From Mucilaginibacter_A sp965201005 (GTDB taxonomy: Bacteria; Bacteroidota; Bacteroidia; Sphingobacteriales; Sphingobacteriaceae), in assembly GCF_965201005.1 (NCBI RefSeq), contig NZ_OZ241747.1:3633957-3697956 (forward strand): a stretch of 64,000 nucleotides of DNA, in the 5' to 3' direction. A model generated the notes under the pieces. It saw nothing but the letters and a program-made list of their open reading frames with translations. It was not told the origin of the DNA and made no database searches. The translations under genes and the position numbers were made by a program. Of this stretch, positions 1 through 8,586 are shown one piece after another (the first letter of the stretch is position 1; the number at the start of each line of letters is the position of its first letter).

Positions 1-348
1 GTTTTTGGGGTGATGGCCGTTACAGGTTATACCACCAATCAGGATTTGACCAAATTCGGTAGCATCATGATCATGGGCTTGTATGGTATTGTAATTGCTT
101 CTTTTATCAACTATTTTTTAAAAAGCGATCAAATGCAATACATCATCAGTTATATTGGCGTAGCTGTTTTTGTAGGATTGACTGCTTATGACGTGCAGCG
201 CATTAAACGTATTGGCGAAGGTTTGGAATACGGAAACGCTTCTGCCGGTAAAATGGCCATTATGGGGGCAATGACTTTGTACCTGGATTTCATTAATCTT
301 TTTATCATGTTGCTGCGTGTTTTCGGTGGCAACGGAAGGAGAAACTAA
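1..348 (+). CDS. Bax inhibitor-1 / YccA family membrane protein (C-terminal part)
   Basis: The reading frame is open from the first base, so the gene begins before the window. It encodes the last ~115 residues of a hydrophobic protein with at least three membrane segments (around VMAVTGY..., IMIMGLYGIVIASF and YIGVAVFVGLTAYDV). The pattern TAYDVQRIK followed by a hydrophobic helix and a short basic tail (FGGNGRRN) is typical of the BI-1/YbhL/YccA family, inner-membrane proteins linked in other bacteria to FtsH modulation or ion leak; the exact role here is unknown. A strong terminator follows at 368-403. The stop codon overlaps a copy of the dispersed word (348-361). Confidence 0.85.
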   Translation, partial: VFGVMAVTGYTTNQDLTKFGSIMIMGLYGIVIASFINYFLKSDQMQYIISYIGVAVFVGLTAYDVQRIKRIGEGLEYGNASAGKMAIMGAMTLYLDFINLFIMLLRVFGGNGRRN

Positions 349-367
349 TACTGTTTTTATCACCTGA

Positions 368-403
368 AAAAAGTCCTGCCGAACAAAACGGCAGGACTTT
401 TTT
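368..403 (+). terminator. Rho-independent terminator after the BI-1 gene
   Basis: A perfect stem of about 14 bp (AAAAAGTCCTGCCG with CGGCAGGACTTTTT) closes a 7-base loop and runs into a T tract. It lies 20 bases after the stop codon of the BI-1 family gene, so it most likely ends that transcript. Confidence 0.85.
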
Positions 404-418
404 ATTGCACCTAAATGA

Positions 419-449
419 TTGCAGAAGCTGCTTTTATTGTGCAAATTTG
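419..449 (+). promoter_or_regulatory. Candidate Bacteroidota promoter for metH
   Basis: TTG at 419-421 and CAAATTTG at 442-449 are separated by 20 bases. This fits the Bacteroidota -33 TTG / -7 TAnnTTTG layout apart from the first T of the -7 box. A start about six bases downstream would fall at the first base of the riboswitch P1 stem (455), which supports the call. It is a motif match only. Confidence 0.45.
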
Positions 450-454
450 TGCCT

Positions 455-606
455 GCTTATAGCGAAAGACGGAGGGATTAGACCCTGCGATGTCTTGGCA
501 ACCTGTGCTTACAAGGTGCCACATTCTACTTCAATTTAGTTTTTAAGTTGAAGAAAGATAAGCGAAAGAGGAACCCAATACCGAATTTCGAGATAAGCTT
601 TTTTTA
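455..606 (+). promoter_or_regulatory. SAM-I (S-box) riboswitch upstream of metH
   Basis: The conserved S-box core can be read directly: GACGGAGGGATTAGACCC, then GATGTCTTGGCAACC, then AAGGTGCCACATTCT, then GAAAGATAAGC. P1 is formed by GCTTAT (455-460) and ATAAGC (558-563). The P4 region is TACTTCAATTT paired with AAGTTGAAG. S-adenosylmethionine is expected to bind the aptamer and lower expression of the methionine synthase that follows. The expression platform lies at 564-606: GCGAAA and TTTCG...GCTT can pair ahead of a T7 tract, so transcription termination is plausible, but I could not settle the switching structures. The remaining leader to the metH start includes an inverted low-complexity spacer (612-672). 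Confidence 0.87.
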
Positions 607-611
607 GTTTC

Positions 612-672
612 CAGTTGTGAGTTGCCGGTTGCCGGTTTAAACTGACAACTTGCAACTCGCAACTAACAACTC
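612..672. repeat. Low-complexity inverted spacer (GTTGCGAGTT type)
   Basis: The segment consists of variants of AGTTGTGAGTTGCCGGTT followed, on the other side of TTTAAACTG, by ACTTGCAACTCGCAACTAAC. The two halves are roughly complementary, so the RNA could fold just before the metH start. It resembles other purine/pyrimidine-skewed spacers in this window (8524-8586, 9536-9603, 50509-50615, 53509-53600), each next to a gene start or end. Confidence 0.5.
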
Positions 673-3600
673 ATGACAATCGAACAAGCATTACAAAAAC
701 GCATCCTGATTATCGATGGCGCAATGGGCACGATGATCCAACGCTATCAGTTGGAGGAAGAAGATTTCCGCGGAGAACGTTTCCGCAACCATCATTCTGA
801 TTTAAAAGGGAATAACGATTTATTAAATATTACACGGCCGGATATCATCAAAGCCATTCATGCCGAATATTTGGATGCCGGCGCAGATATTATCGAAACC
901 AATACTTTTAGTACGCAGGTAATTTCGCTGGCTGATTATCACCTGGAAGAACTGGCTTACGAGCTGAGTTTTGAAGGTGCAAAAATAGCACGTGAAGCTG
1001 CAGACGGATACACGAAAAACAATCCGGATAAACCGCGTTTTGTGGCTGGCGCAATCGGGCCGACCAATCGTACCGCGTCCCTTTCGCCGGACGTAAACGA
1101 TCCTGGTTATCGTGCCGTAACTTTTGATGATCTGGAAGCTGCCTATTACGAGCAGGTTCGCGGATTGGTTGATGGTGGTTCGGATGTTTTGCTTGTGGAA
1201 ACGATTTTTGATACGCTAAATGCCAAAGCAGCGCTGTTTGCCATAAACCGTTATGCTTCTTTTACCGGTATAAAGTTGCCGATCATGATTTCCGGGACGA
1301 TTACCGATGCCTCCGGACGTACACTTTCCGGGCAAACAGTCGAGGCGTTTTGGAATTCAATCCGCCATGCAAACCTGCTTTCCGTTGGATTAAATTGTGC
1401 GCTCGGTGCCAAAGATATGCGCCCGCATTTGGAAGAACTTTCACAAAAAGCAGACGTTTATATTTCCGCTTATCCGAATGCCGGTTTGCCCAATGAATTT
1501 GGTGCGTATGATGAAGTTCCGCATGAAACCGCCCATTTGGTAGAAGATTTCCTGATGGCCGGTTTCGTAAATATTGTGGGCGGCTGCTGCGGCACCACGC
1601 CGGAGCATATAAAATGTATCGCAGAAAAAGCGGCCAAATATCCGCCCAGGATCAAACCGGAAATCACACCGAATATGCGGTTAAGCGGTTTGGAAGCGGT
1701 TACGATTACGCCCGAAAGTATTTTTGTAAATATTGGCGAACGGACAAATATTACCGGTTCCCCGAAGTTTTCCAAGTTGATTTTGGCCGAAAATTATGAA
1801 GAAGCCTTAACCGTTGCACGCCAGCAAGTGGAAGGTGGTGCGCAGGTGATCGACATCAACATGGATGAAGGCATGATCGATTCTGAAGCGGTAATGGTTA
1901 AATTTTTGAACTTAGTTGCTTCAGAACCAGATATTTCCAAGCTGCCGATCATGGTAGATTCCTCCAAATGGACAGTTATCGAAGCTGGCTTGAAATGTTT
2001 ACAAGGGAAAGGCATTGTCAATTCCATCTCGTTGAAAGAAGGCGAAGAAAAATTTAAAGAATACGCGCGTAAAATCATGAGTTACGGCGCGGCAACCGTG
2101 GTGATGGCTTTTGATGAAAACGGCCAGGCAGACAATTACGAACGCCGCATCGAAATCTGTAAAAGAAGCTACGATATTTTAGTTGACGAACTCGGTTTTC
2201 TTCCGCAGGACATCATCTTCGACCCAAACATTTTAACCGTTGCCACCGGCTTGGAAGAACACAATAATTACGCAGTTGATTTTATCAACGCCACGCGCTG
2301 GATCAAGCAAAACCTGCCCATGGCAAAAGTAAGCGGCGGCGTAAGCAATATTTCGTTTTCTTTTAGAGGGAATAATGTGGTTCGCGAAGCGATGCACTCA
2401 GCTTTCCTGTATCACGCGATACAAGCTGGCATGGATATGGGAATTGTGAACGCCGGTATGCTGGAAGTTTACGAGCAAATCCCGAAAGATTTATTGGAAC
2501 TGGTTGAAGATGTGCTTTTAAACCGACGGGAAGATGCGACAGAACGATTGGTAACTTTTGCCGATACCATTAAAAGTAAAGGAAAAGAAATCGTTCGTGA
2601 TGAAGAATGGCGTAAAGAACCGGTTGAAAAACGTTTATCGCACGCTTTGGTAAAAGGCATTATTGAGTATCTGGATGCTGACGTAGAAGAAGCACGCCAG
2701 AAAGCCGCAAAACCTTTAGATGTAATCGAAGGGCCACTGATGGACGGGATGAATATCGTTGGTGATTTATTTGGTGCCGGAAAAATGTTTTTGCCGCAGG
2801 TGGTAAAATCTGCACGGGTAATGAAAAAAGCAGTGGCTTATCTCCTGCCCTTTATTGAAGCAGAAAAAGCAAAAAACCTTGCTGCCGGAGGGAGTGCCGA
2901 AGATGCGCGCGCCAATGCTGGTAAAGTTTTAATGGCAACCGTAAAAGGCGATGTGCACGATATCGGCAAAAACATTGTGGGCGTAGTTTTGGCCTGCAAT
3001 AATTTTGAAGTGATCGATTTGGGCGTGATGGTTCCCGCACAGCGAATCCTGGACGAAGCCAAAAAACAAAAAGTAGATATTATCGGTTTGAGCGGATTGA
3101 TTACGCCTTCGCTAGACGAAATGGTGCATTTCGCTAAAGAAATGGAACGCGAAGGCATGACGATCCCGCTGATTATTGGTGGCGCAACAACTTCACGTAT
3201 TCATGCGGCGGTAAAAATCGACCCAAATTATTCGGGCGCGGCCATACATGTTTTGGATGCTTCGCGCAGCGTAACGGTTTGCAGCAGTTTGATGAACAAA
3301 GACCAGCGCGAAGGTTATATTCAAAATATCAAAGACGAATACGCCAAAGCACGGGAAGCACATTTAAACAAACGCAGCGACAAGAAATTTATACCGATAA
3401 AAGAAGCATCGGCACAAAAGTTTCAGATTAGTGTTGACGGAGATATCGCTCCAAAACCAACATTCCTCGGCACCAAAACAATCCATAATTTCCCGTTGGA
3501 AGAATTGGTTCCGTACATTGACTGGACGCCGTTTTTCCATACCTGGGAATTGCGCGGCAGTTACCCGAAAATTTTTGCCGATACTTTTGTTGGTGCCGAA

Positions 3601-4362
3601 GCAAAAAAATTGTTTGATGATGCGCAGGTTTTGTTGGAAGAAATTGTCTCGCAAAAACAGCTTCAGGCAAATGCGGTGATCGGCTTTTGGCCGGCAAATG
3701 CGGTTGGCGACGACATCGAATTATATACAGACGATTCGCGCAAAGAAATTTTGGACACGATTTACACCCTCCGCCAGCAAGCAGAAAAACCCAAAGGCGA
3801 ACCATACTACGCGCTTGCAGATTTTATCGCCCAAAAAAATACCGGAATTGCAGATTATTGGGGAGGTTTTGCCGTTACCGCAGGTTTAGGTTGTGATAAA
3901 CTGGTGGCAAAGTTTGAGGCAGACCACGATGATTACAACAGCATTATGGCCAAAGCTTTGGCCGATCGTTTGGCAGAAGCTTTCGCAGAAAAAATGCACG
4001 AATTAGTGCGTCGCGAATATTGGGGCTACGCTAAAAACGAGCATTTGAGCAGCGAAGACATGATCAAAGAAAAATATCAGGGAATCCGGCCCGCACCTGG
4101 TTATCCGGCCTGCCCCGACCACACCGAAAAGTGGACTTTATTTAAACTTTTAGATGCTGAAAAAAATACGGGAATGTACCTCACAGAAAGTTTGGCGATG
4201 ATGCCTGCTTCTTCTGTCAGCGGTTTCTATTTCGCGCATCCGCAATCTAAGTATTTTGGTTTGGGGAAGATTACCAAAGACCAGGTTGAAGATTATGCAG
4301 AACGCAAAAAAATGCCGGTAAACGAAGTAGAACGCTGGTTAAGCCCGAATTTATCTTATTAG
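673..4362 (+). CDS. metH: Cobalamin-dependent methionine synthase
   Basis: Transfers a methyl group from 5-methyltetrahydrofolate to homocysteine through cobalamin. At 1229 residues it is full length. The homocysteine domain (about 1-325) keeps the zinc ligands Cys242 (GLNCALG) and Cys305-Cys306 (GGCCGTTPEH). The pterin domain spans about 345-610, the B12 cap about 650-740 and the B12 domain about 745-890, with the cobalt-ligand motif DVHDIGKN (His762). The SAM-binding activation domain follows to the end. It sits behind a SAM-I riboswitch and is followed by metF, which supplies its methyl donor. One full-length copy of the dispersed word (3386-3410) is read here as FIPIKEAS at residues ~905-912, between the B12 and activation domains, with no reading-frame disruption. 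Confidence 0.97.
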   Translation: MTIEQALQKRILIIDGAMGTMIQRYQLEEEDFRGERFRNHHSDLKGNNDLLNITRPDIIKAIHAEYLDAGADIIETNTFSTQVISLADYHLEELAYELSFEGAKIAREAADGYTKNNPDKPRFVAGAIGPTNRTASLSPDVNDPGYRAVTFDDLEAAYYEQVRGLVDGGSDVLLVETIFDTLNAKAALFAINRYASFTGIKLPIMISGTITDASGRTLSGQTVEAFWNSIRHANLLSVGLNCALGAKDMRPHLEELSQKADVYISAYPNAGLPNEFGAYDEVPHETAHLVEDFLMAGFVNIVGGCCGTTPEHIKCIAEKAAKYPPRIKPEITPNMRLSGLEAVTITPESIFVNIGERTNITGSPKFSKLILAENYEEALTVARQQVEGGAQVIDINMDEGMIDSEAVMVKFLNLVASEPDISKLPIMVDSSKWTVIEAGLKCLQGKGIVNSISLKEGEEKFKEYARKIMSYGAATVVMAFDENGQADNYERRIEICKRSYDILVDELGFLPQDIIFDPNILTVATGLEEHNNYAVDFINATRWIKQNLPMAKVSGGVSNISFSFRGNNVVREAMHSAFLYHAIQAGMDMGIVNAGMLEVYEQIPKDLLELVEDVLLNRREDATERLVTFADTIKSKGKEIVRDEEWRKEPVEKRLSHALVKGIIEYLDADVEEARQKAAKPLDVIEGPLMDGMNIVGDLFGAGKMFLPQVVKSARVMKKAVAYLLPFIEAEKAKNLAAGGSAEDARANAGKVLMATVKGDVHDIGKNIVGVVLACNNFEVIDLGVMVPAQRILDEAKKQKVDIIGLSGLITPSLDEMVHFAKEMEREGMTIPLIIGGATTSRIHAAVKIDPNYSGAAIHVLDASRSVTVCSSLMNKDQREGYIQNIKDEYAKAREAHLNKRSDKKFIPIKEASAQKFQISVDGDIAPKPTFLGTKTIHNFPLEELVPYIDWTPFFHTWELRGSYPKIFADTFVGAEAKKLFDDAQVLLEEIVSQKQLQANAVIGFWPANAVGDDIELYTDDSRKEILDTIYTLRQQAEKPKGEPYYALADFIAQKNTGIADYWGGFAVTAGLGCDKLVAKFEADHDDYNSIMAKALADRLAEAFAEKMHELVRREYWGYAKNEHLSSEDMIKEKYQGIRPAPGYPACPDHTEKWTLFKLLDAEKNTGMYLTESLAMMPASSVSGFYFAHPQSKYFGLGKITKDQVEDYAERKKMPVNEVERWLSPNLSY

Positions 4363-4429
4363 ATTGAAGATCGAGGAGCGGAGAGTGAGGACATGCATAG
4401 CGTAAATATCAAACGAAAACTATCTAATT

Positions 4430-4792
4430 ATGACTTTTACAGATTTGGATGCCTGGAAAGAAGCAAGGAATTTAGTTAAAATAGTTTATACTCATACCAA
4501 GCTTTTTCCGAAAGAAGAAGTTTATGGCTTACAATCACAAATTAGAAGATCTGCAATTTCGGTTCCATCAAACATAGCAGAAGGATGTGGCCGAAACCAT
4601 CCGAAAGATATTATGCGCTTTTATTACATTGCCCGTGGCTCTGCTTACGAACTGGAAACACAACTTTACCTTTCGCTTGATCTCAATTTTATTAATGAAG
4701 AAGATTTAAAGATGATGTTGGAAAAACTAAGGAAAATAAGAATTTTACTTGCCGGCCTTATTAATTATCAAAATAATCAACTCAACAAATAG
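4430..4792 (+). CDS. Four-helix-bundle protein, 23S rRNA intervening-sequence (IVS) family
   Basis: A 120-residue, mostly helical protein. It has the family signature: F-x-L-x-x-W-x-x-A near the start, then FPKEEVYGLQSQIRRSA, SVPSNIAEG, and ARGSAYELETQL. The family (TIGR02436) includes proteins encoded inside 23S rRNA intervening sequences and is related to Avd of diversity-generating retroelements; its role outside those settings is not established. It splits metH from metF. GAGCGG-type spacers flank it on both sides (4372-4392 and 4799-4860), which suggests it arrived as a unit. No transposase, reverse transcriptase or rRNA is nearby. Confidence 0.85.
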   Translation: MTFTDLDAWKEARNLVKIVYTHTKLFPKEEVYGLQSQIRRSAISVPSNIAEGCGRNHPKDIMRFYYIARGSAYELETQLYLSLDLNFINEEDLKMMLEKLRKIRILLAGLINYQNNQLNK

Positions 4793-4798
4793 TTATAT

Positions 4799-4860
4799 CT
4801 TTTTCTCCGCTCATTGCTCTTATATTAAAATCAAGATATCTTTTTTCCGCTCCCCGCTCT
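4799..4860. repeat. Duplicated GAGCGGGGAGCGG spacer between the IVS-family gene and metF
   Basis: Read on the minus strand, two related units lie in tandem: AGAGCGGGGAGCGGAAAAAA then GATAT, and AGAGCAATGAGCGGAGAAAA then AGATAT. A matching plus-strand version (GGAGCGGAGAGTGAGG) lies at 4375-4390 on the other side of the IVS-family gene. Related sequences recur at 8530-8565, 50509-50615 and 53509-53600. Confidence 0.55.
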
Positions 4861-4869
4861 AATCAACCC

Positions 4870-5823
4870 ATGAAAATTACTGACCATATAAAAAACGCCG
4901 CTGGCAAAACACTTTTTTCTTTTGAACTTTTACCGCCTATAAAAGGACACGGCATTCAGGGAATTTTTGATGCGATTGATCCGCTGATGGAACTTAACCC
5001 GCCATTTATTGACGTTACTTCCCTGCGCGAAGATTCTTATTATAAAGAACGTTCTAACGGTTTGCTCGAAAAACTGACTTACCGCAAACGCCCCGGCACG
5101 GTTGCCGTTTGTGCAGCCATCATGAACCGTTATAAAGTAGATGCCGTGCCACATTTGCTTTGCGGCGGTTTTACCAAGGAAGAAACCGAATATGCGTTGA
5201 TAGATTTACAGTTTCTGGGTATTGACAATGTGCTGGTTTTGCGTGGCGATGCCCGAAAAGGCGATACCGGTTTTGTGCCAACGCCGGGCGGACATACGTA
5301 CACAACCGAATTATTGGAGCAGGTAAAAAACATGAACAATGGCATCTATCTGCATGAAGACCACGAAGCTTTTAAAACCAATTTTTGTGTTGGCATTGCC
5401 GCTTATCCGGAGAAACATTTTGAATCGCCCAATATGAAAACGGATTTTCAATTTTTAAAAAAGAAGGTTGATCTTGGTGCAGATTTTATGGTAACACAAA
5501 TGTTTTTCGACAATTCCAAGTATGCGGAATTTGTAAAATGCTGCTGCGAAAATGATATCAACATTCCAATTATTCCGGGTTTAAAACCGCTCACTACTTC
5601 CAAACAACTGATTAGTTTACCAAAAATATTTCATATTGATATCCCGGAAGATTTAAGCGATGCCGTACAAGCCTGCAAAAACGAAAAAGATATAAAAGAA
5701 GTTGGCATCGAATGGATGATCAACCAATGCAAAGAACTGAAAGAAATGGGCGCACCGGTTTTGCATTTTTACACCATGGGCAATGCCGAGCCAACGAAGC
5801 GGATTGCGAAAGCGGTGTTTTGA
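4870..5823 (+). CDS. metF: Methylenetetrahydrofolate reductase
   Basis: Reduces 5,10-methylene-THF to 5-methyl-THF with a flavin cofactor, providing the methyl group used by MetH upstream. At 317 residues it has the usual length for a bacterial enzyme. The start of the TIM barrel reads FSFELLPP (commonly FEFFPP), then FIDVTSLRED, VPHLLCGGFTKEE, NVLVLRGDARKG and DFMVTQMFFDN, all expected for the family. The start ATG follows the GAGCGG spacer directly. The gene converges on the HAD phosphatase gene; the 38-base gap holds one copy of the dispersed word (5833-5846). Confidence 0.95.
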   Translation: MKITDHIKNAAGKTLFSFELLPPIKGHGIQGIFDAIDPLMELNPPFIDVTSLREDSYYKERSNGLLEKLTYRKRPGTVAVCAAIMNRYKVDAVPHLLCGGFTKEETEYALIDLQFLGIDNVLVLRGDARKGDTGFVPTPGGHTYTTELLEQVKNMNNGIYLHEDHEAFKTNFCVGIAAYPEKHFESPNMKTDFQFLKKKVDLGADFMVTQMFFDNSKYAEFVKCCCENDINIPIIPGLKPLTTSKQLISLPKIFHIDIPEDLSDAVQACKNEKDIKEVGIEWMINQCKELKEMGAPVLHFYTMGNAEPTKRIAKAVF

Positions 5824-5861
5824 CTTTATATCGATAAAAGAAGCATTGCAAGTTTTGGACT

Positions 5862-6467
5862 TTACAAAATATCCAAAGCTTGCAACTCTTTCTCCAATTT
5901 CTCCGCAGAAGTAAACCTGATTGATTCAATTCCTAATTTCCGTGCAGCTTCCACGTTTCTTAAATTATCGTCGATAAAAACAGCATTTTCCGGTTTAACC
6001 TGATAACGGTCAAACAAAATCTGAAAGAAAGCAGCTTCCGGTTTGCGGATGCCTTCATCGCCGGAAACCACTATGCCATCAAACCATTTTAAAAACTCAA
6101 ATTGCCGTAAAGCAATCGGAAAAAGCTCTGACGACCAGTTAGTTAAAGCATAAATTTCATATTTTCCGCTTGCTTTCAGTTGTCGGAAAACCTCTACTGT
6201 TCCTTCAATCGGCCCGTTCAGCATTTCTTCCCAACGATCATAATAAGCTTCGATATCTTTTTTATGCTGAGGAAATTCTTCAATTAAAGCTTTCGTTCCG
6301 GCTTCCAAACTTCGGCCGGCATCTTGTTCTTCGTTCCAATTTAACGTGCAGATATTTTCCAGGAAATAATTTGCTTTTTCTTCGGAATCAAAAATCTTGT
6401 TATATAAAAGTTTAGGGTCCCAATTAATCAAAACATTTCCTAAATCGAAGATGATTGTATTGATCAT
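5862..6467 (-). CDS. HAD-IA family phosphatase (YihX-like)
   Basis: A 201-residue haloacid dehalogenase-like hydrolase. Motif I is FDLGNVLINWD with nucleophile Asp8 and the Gly-Asn variant seen in YihX-type enzymes. Motif II is ALTNWS, motif III the lysine of GIRKPEAAFF, and motif IV VFIDDNLRNV. E. coli YihX dephosphorylates alpha-glucose-1-phosphate; the substrate here is not certain. It follows the PIN toxin gene on the same strand with a 7-base gap, so it may be co-transcribed with the toxin-antitoxin pair. Confidence 0.87.
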   Translation of the reverse strand: MINTIIFDLGNVLINWDPKLLYNKIFDSEEKANYFLENICTLNWNEEQDAGRSLEAGTKALIEEFPQHKKDIEAYYDRWEEMLNGPIEGTVEVFRQLKASGKYEIYALTNWSSELFPIALRQFEFLKWFDGIVVSGDEGIRKPEAAFFQILFDRYQVKPENAVFIDDNLRNVEAARKLGIESIRFTSAEKLEKELQALDIL

Positions 6468-6474
6468 GAAATAA

Positions 6475-6897
6475 TTAATCGATAAAAGTTGTCAAAAATT
6501 CTTGTGGTGAATAAATGGGTAAAGTTGGAATGGCTTGCTTTTGAAAATGCTGATCGAAAGTAATTATATAATCCAAACGATGTTGTAACGCAGTATAATA
6601 TTGTAGCGCATCTTCAATGTCGGTCATTGCAGAATTAACTGCTAATACAACAGTTTTATGATCACAATCTATCGTTTTAATATCTGCCAAAAGTTCCAAT
6701 AACAACATCTTTGTTGTTTCTGTTCCGAGCGACTTTTTCACCCAATAAGAAGTTATATGGATGATAGAAGACGTTACAAAAAGCTTATGAGGACTATCGA
6801 TCAATCCTTTTAAAAGTCTTTGAGATAACTGAAAATTATTTCGTTCTAATAAGAATTCGATTAAAATATTCGCGTCTAAAAGTATTTTAGAAGCCAT
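6475..6897 (-). CDS. PIN-domain toxin (VapC-like ribonuclease)
   Basis: A 140-residue PIN-domain protein. The first strand carries the metal-binding Asp8 (LLDANILIEFLLER), and later acidic residues appear in DIEDALQYYTA and DYIITFD, as expected for a Mg-dependent ribonuclease. Its start overlaps the end of the upstream antitoxin gene by 11 bases, the classic order antitoxin then toxin. The target RNA cannot be deduced. Confidence 0.88.
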   Translation of the reverse strand: MASKILLDANILIEFLLERNNFQLSQRLLKGLIDSPHKLFVTSSIIHITSYWVKKSLGTETTKMLLLELLADIKTIDCDHKTVVLAVNSAMTDIEDALQYYTALQHRLDYIITFDQHFQKQAIPTLPIYSPQEFLTTFID

Positions 6898-7132
6898 ATT
6901 TTGCAGCGTTATCTTCGTAATAAGCTTTTTTTAGATCCGGAATGGAATCAAATTTCTCTTTGATATCAAGATTTTTGACCATATCAAATATTTTAGATTT
7001 CTTTTTTGGTTTGGCCAACTGCTTAAAGTACTCCTCAACCAGTTCAGAAATACTCACTTGCTTTTCCGCAGCATAAGATTTAATTTCCGAAAGCAGGTTT
7101 TGTTCGATGGTAAGATTAACGCGACTTTTCAT
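6887..7132 (-). CDS. Antitoxin of the PIN pair (DUF6364-like, ribbon-helix-helix)
   Basis: An 81-residue protein beginning MKSRVNLTIEQNLLSEIKSY; I chose the ATG at 7132 over a TTG six bases upstream. The N-terminal part looks like a ribbon-helix-helix DNA-binding fold (SRVNLTIEQNLLSEIKSYAA, then SISELVEEYF). The C-terminal tail, rich in Lys, Asp and Tyr, would wrap the toxin. Dimers probably bind the promoter and repress the pair. A copy of the dispersed word lies 43 bases upstream (7175-7188). Confidence 0.82.
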   Translation of the reverse strand: MKSRVNLTIEQNLLSEIKSYAAEKQVSISELVEEYFKQLAKPKKKSKIFDMVKNLDIKEKFDSIPDLKKAYYEDNAAKYGF

Positions 7133-7200
7133 ATTCAAATGTACGCATAAAATTATTTAATGCGCACAATAATAATGCTTCTTTTATCGATATAAAATCT

Positions 7201-8523
7201 TTAAACCGAAGTTCCTTGTTCTGCCAATAAATACGCCTTAAAAGAAGCATAGTTTGTTCCAAGTGAATCCGCTTTTTTTGGTTTGTCCATTAATTCCAAA
7301 ACCTGTTCCGGGATTTCTATTTCCGCGGCAATTTCATCCGAAAAAACATCCGGGAATTTACAAGGATGCGCCGTTGCTAAAAAAACGCCCATATTTTCCT
7401 GATGCGGATGTTGCTTTTGCCAAACATTCAAGGCTAAATATGCAATGGCTGTGTGCGGACAAACTACATAATTATACATGCGGTAAACTTCCTGAATTGC
7501 AGCTGTAGTTTGCGCATCATTAAAACTAAAACCACTTACCAATTTGGTGATGGCCGTTTGATCTTCCCGGAACATGTCCATAATGCGCGCCCAATTGCTT
7601 GGGTTGCCTACATCCATCGCGTTGGAAATCGTTGCAACAGAAGGTTTGGGTTGATAAATTCCACCGTTTAAAAATGTTGGAACGGTATCGTTTGCGTTGG
7701 TTGCGGCGATGAATTGTTTTACTGGCAAACCCATTTTCCAGGCCAATAACCCGGCACCGATATTACCGAAGTTGCCGCTTGGGACAGCAAAAACAACATC
7801 TGTTTTACCAACCCTTTTCAGCTGTGCAACTGCATCAAAATAATAGAAAGTTTGCGGGATCAAGCGTGCGATGTTGATGGAATTGGCAGAAGTCAAACGG
7901 AATTTTTCATTCAATTCTACATCAACAAAAGCCTGTTTCACCAATGCCTGGCAGTCATCAAAAGTACCGTCAATTTCGATAGCGCGGATGTTTTGTCCGT
8001 TTGTAGTGAGCTGCAATTCCTGTATCAAACTTACTTTTCCTTTGGGGTACAAAATCGTAACCAATGTATTTGGCACGCCCAAAAAACCTAAGGCAACTGC
8101 GCCGCCGGTATCGCCGGAAGTAGCCACTAAAACATTCAGTTCTTTTTCGCCTTCGCGGAGGAAATAAGCCATGATGCGGCTCATAAAACGTGCGCCAAAA
8201 TCCTTAAAGGCAAGCGACGGACCGTGGAAAAGTTCCAATACATATCTATTTTCGTCAAGCCGAACAGCAGGTGCCGGGAAATTGATCGCGTCGTTGATTA
8301 TCGAACGTAAATCCTCCGAAGGAATAATGCCTTGCAGCAAATTATCCGCAACTCGAAAAGCAATTTCCAGCAGTTCAAACTGATGCAGGTTTTCCAAAAA
8401 ATCATCCGGTAAACGAAGTATGTCCACCGGCATGTACAAGCCTTTATCCTGCGGCAAACTGTTAAAAACAGCATCTTTAAAAGACACTTCGGTGGTTTTA
8501 TTATTGGTGGAGTAGAGTTTCAT
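7201..8523 (-). CDS. thrC: Threonine synthase
   Basis: Converts O-phosphohomoserine to threonine with PLP. The 440-residue protein has the PLP lysine in LAFKDFGARF (Lys107), the phosphate-binding SGDTGGAVALGF, and VPSGNFGNIGAGLLAWKMG. It is the last gene of the thrA-thrB-thrC operon, with a 63-base spacer after thrB that contains GGTGCGGGGAGCAAGG. Copies of the dispersed word occur within the first and last codons (8461-8474 and 7237-7250). Confidence 0.96.
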   Translation of the reverse strand: MKLYSTNNKTTEVSFKDAVFNSLPQDKGLYMPVDILRLPDDFLENLHQFELLEIAFRVADNLLQGIIPSEDLRSIINDAINFPAPAVRLDENRYVLELFHGPSLAFKDFGARFMSRIMAYFLREGEKELNVLVATSGDTGGAVALGFLGVPNTLVTILYPKGKVSLIQELQLTTNGQNIRAIEIDGTFDDCQALVKQAFVDVELNEKFRLTSANSINIARLIPQTFYYFDAVAQLKRVGKTDVVFAVPSGNFGNIGAGLLAWKMGLPVKQFIAATNANDTVPTFLNGGIYQPKPSVATISNAMDVGNPSNWARIMDMFREDQTAITKLVSGFSFNDAQTTAAIQEVYRMYNYVVCPHTAIAYLALNVWQKQHPHQENMGVFLATAHPCKFPDVFSDEIAAEIEIPEQVLELMDKPKKADSLGTNYASFKAYLLAEQGTSV

Positions 8524-8529
8524 TTTTTT

Positions 8530-8565
8530 TAGTGTGGGGTGAGAGGTGCGGGGAGCAAGGAAAAG
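8530..8565. repeat. GGGGAGC-type spacer between thrB and thrC
   Basis: The sequence GTGTGGGGTGAGAGGTGCGG then GGAGCAAGGAAAAGAT is purine-rich on the plus strand and matches the GAGCGGGGAGCGAGGAAAAGAT spacers at 4799-4860, 50509-50615 and 53509-53600. It lies inside an operon, just ahead of the thrC start. Confidence 0.45.
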
Positions 8566-8586
8566 ATCAATTCGCCAATAACTAAA

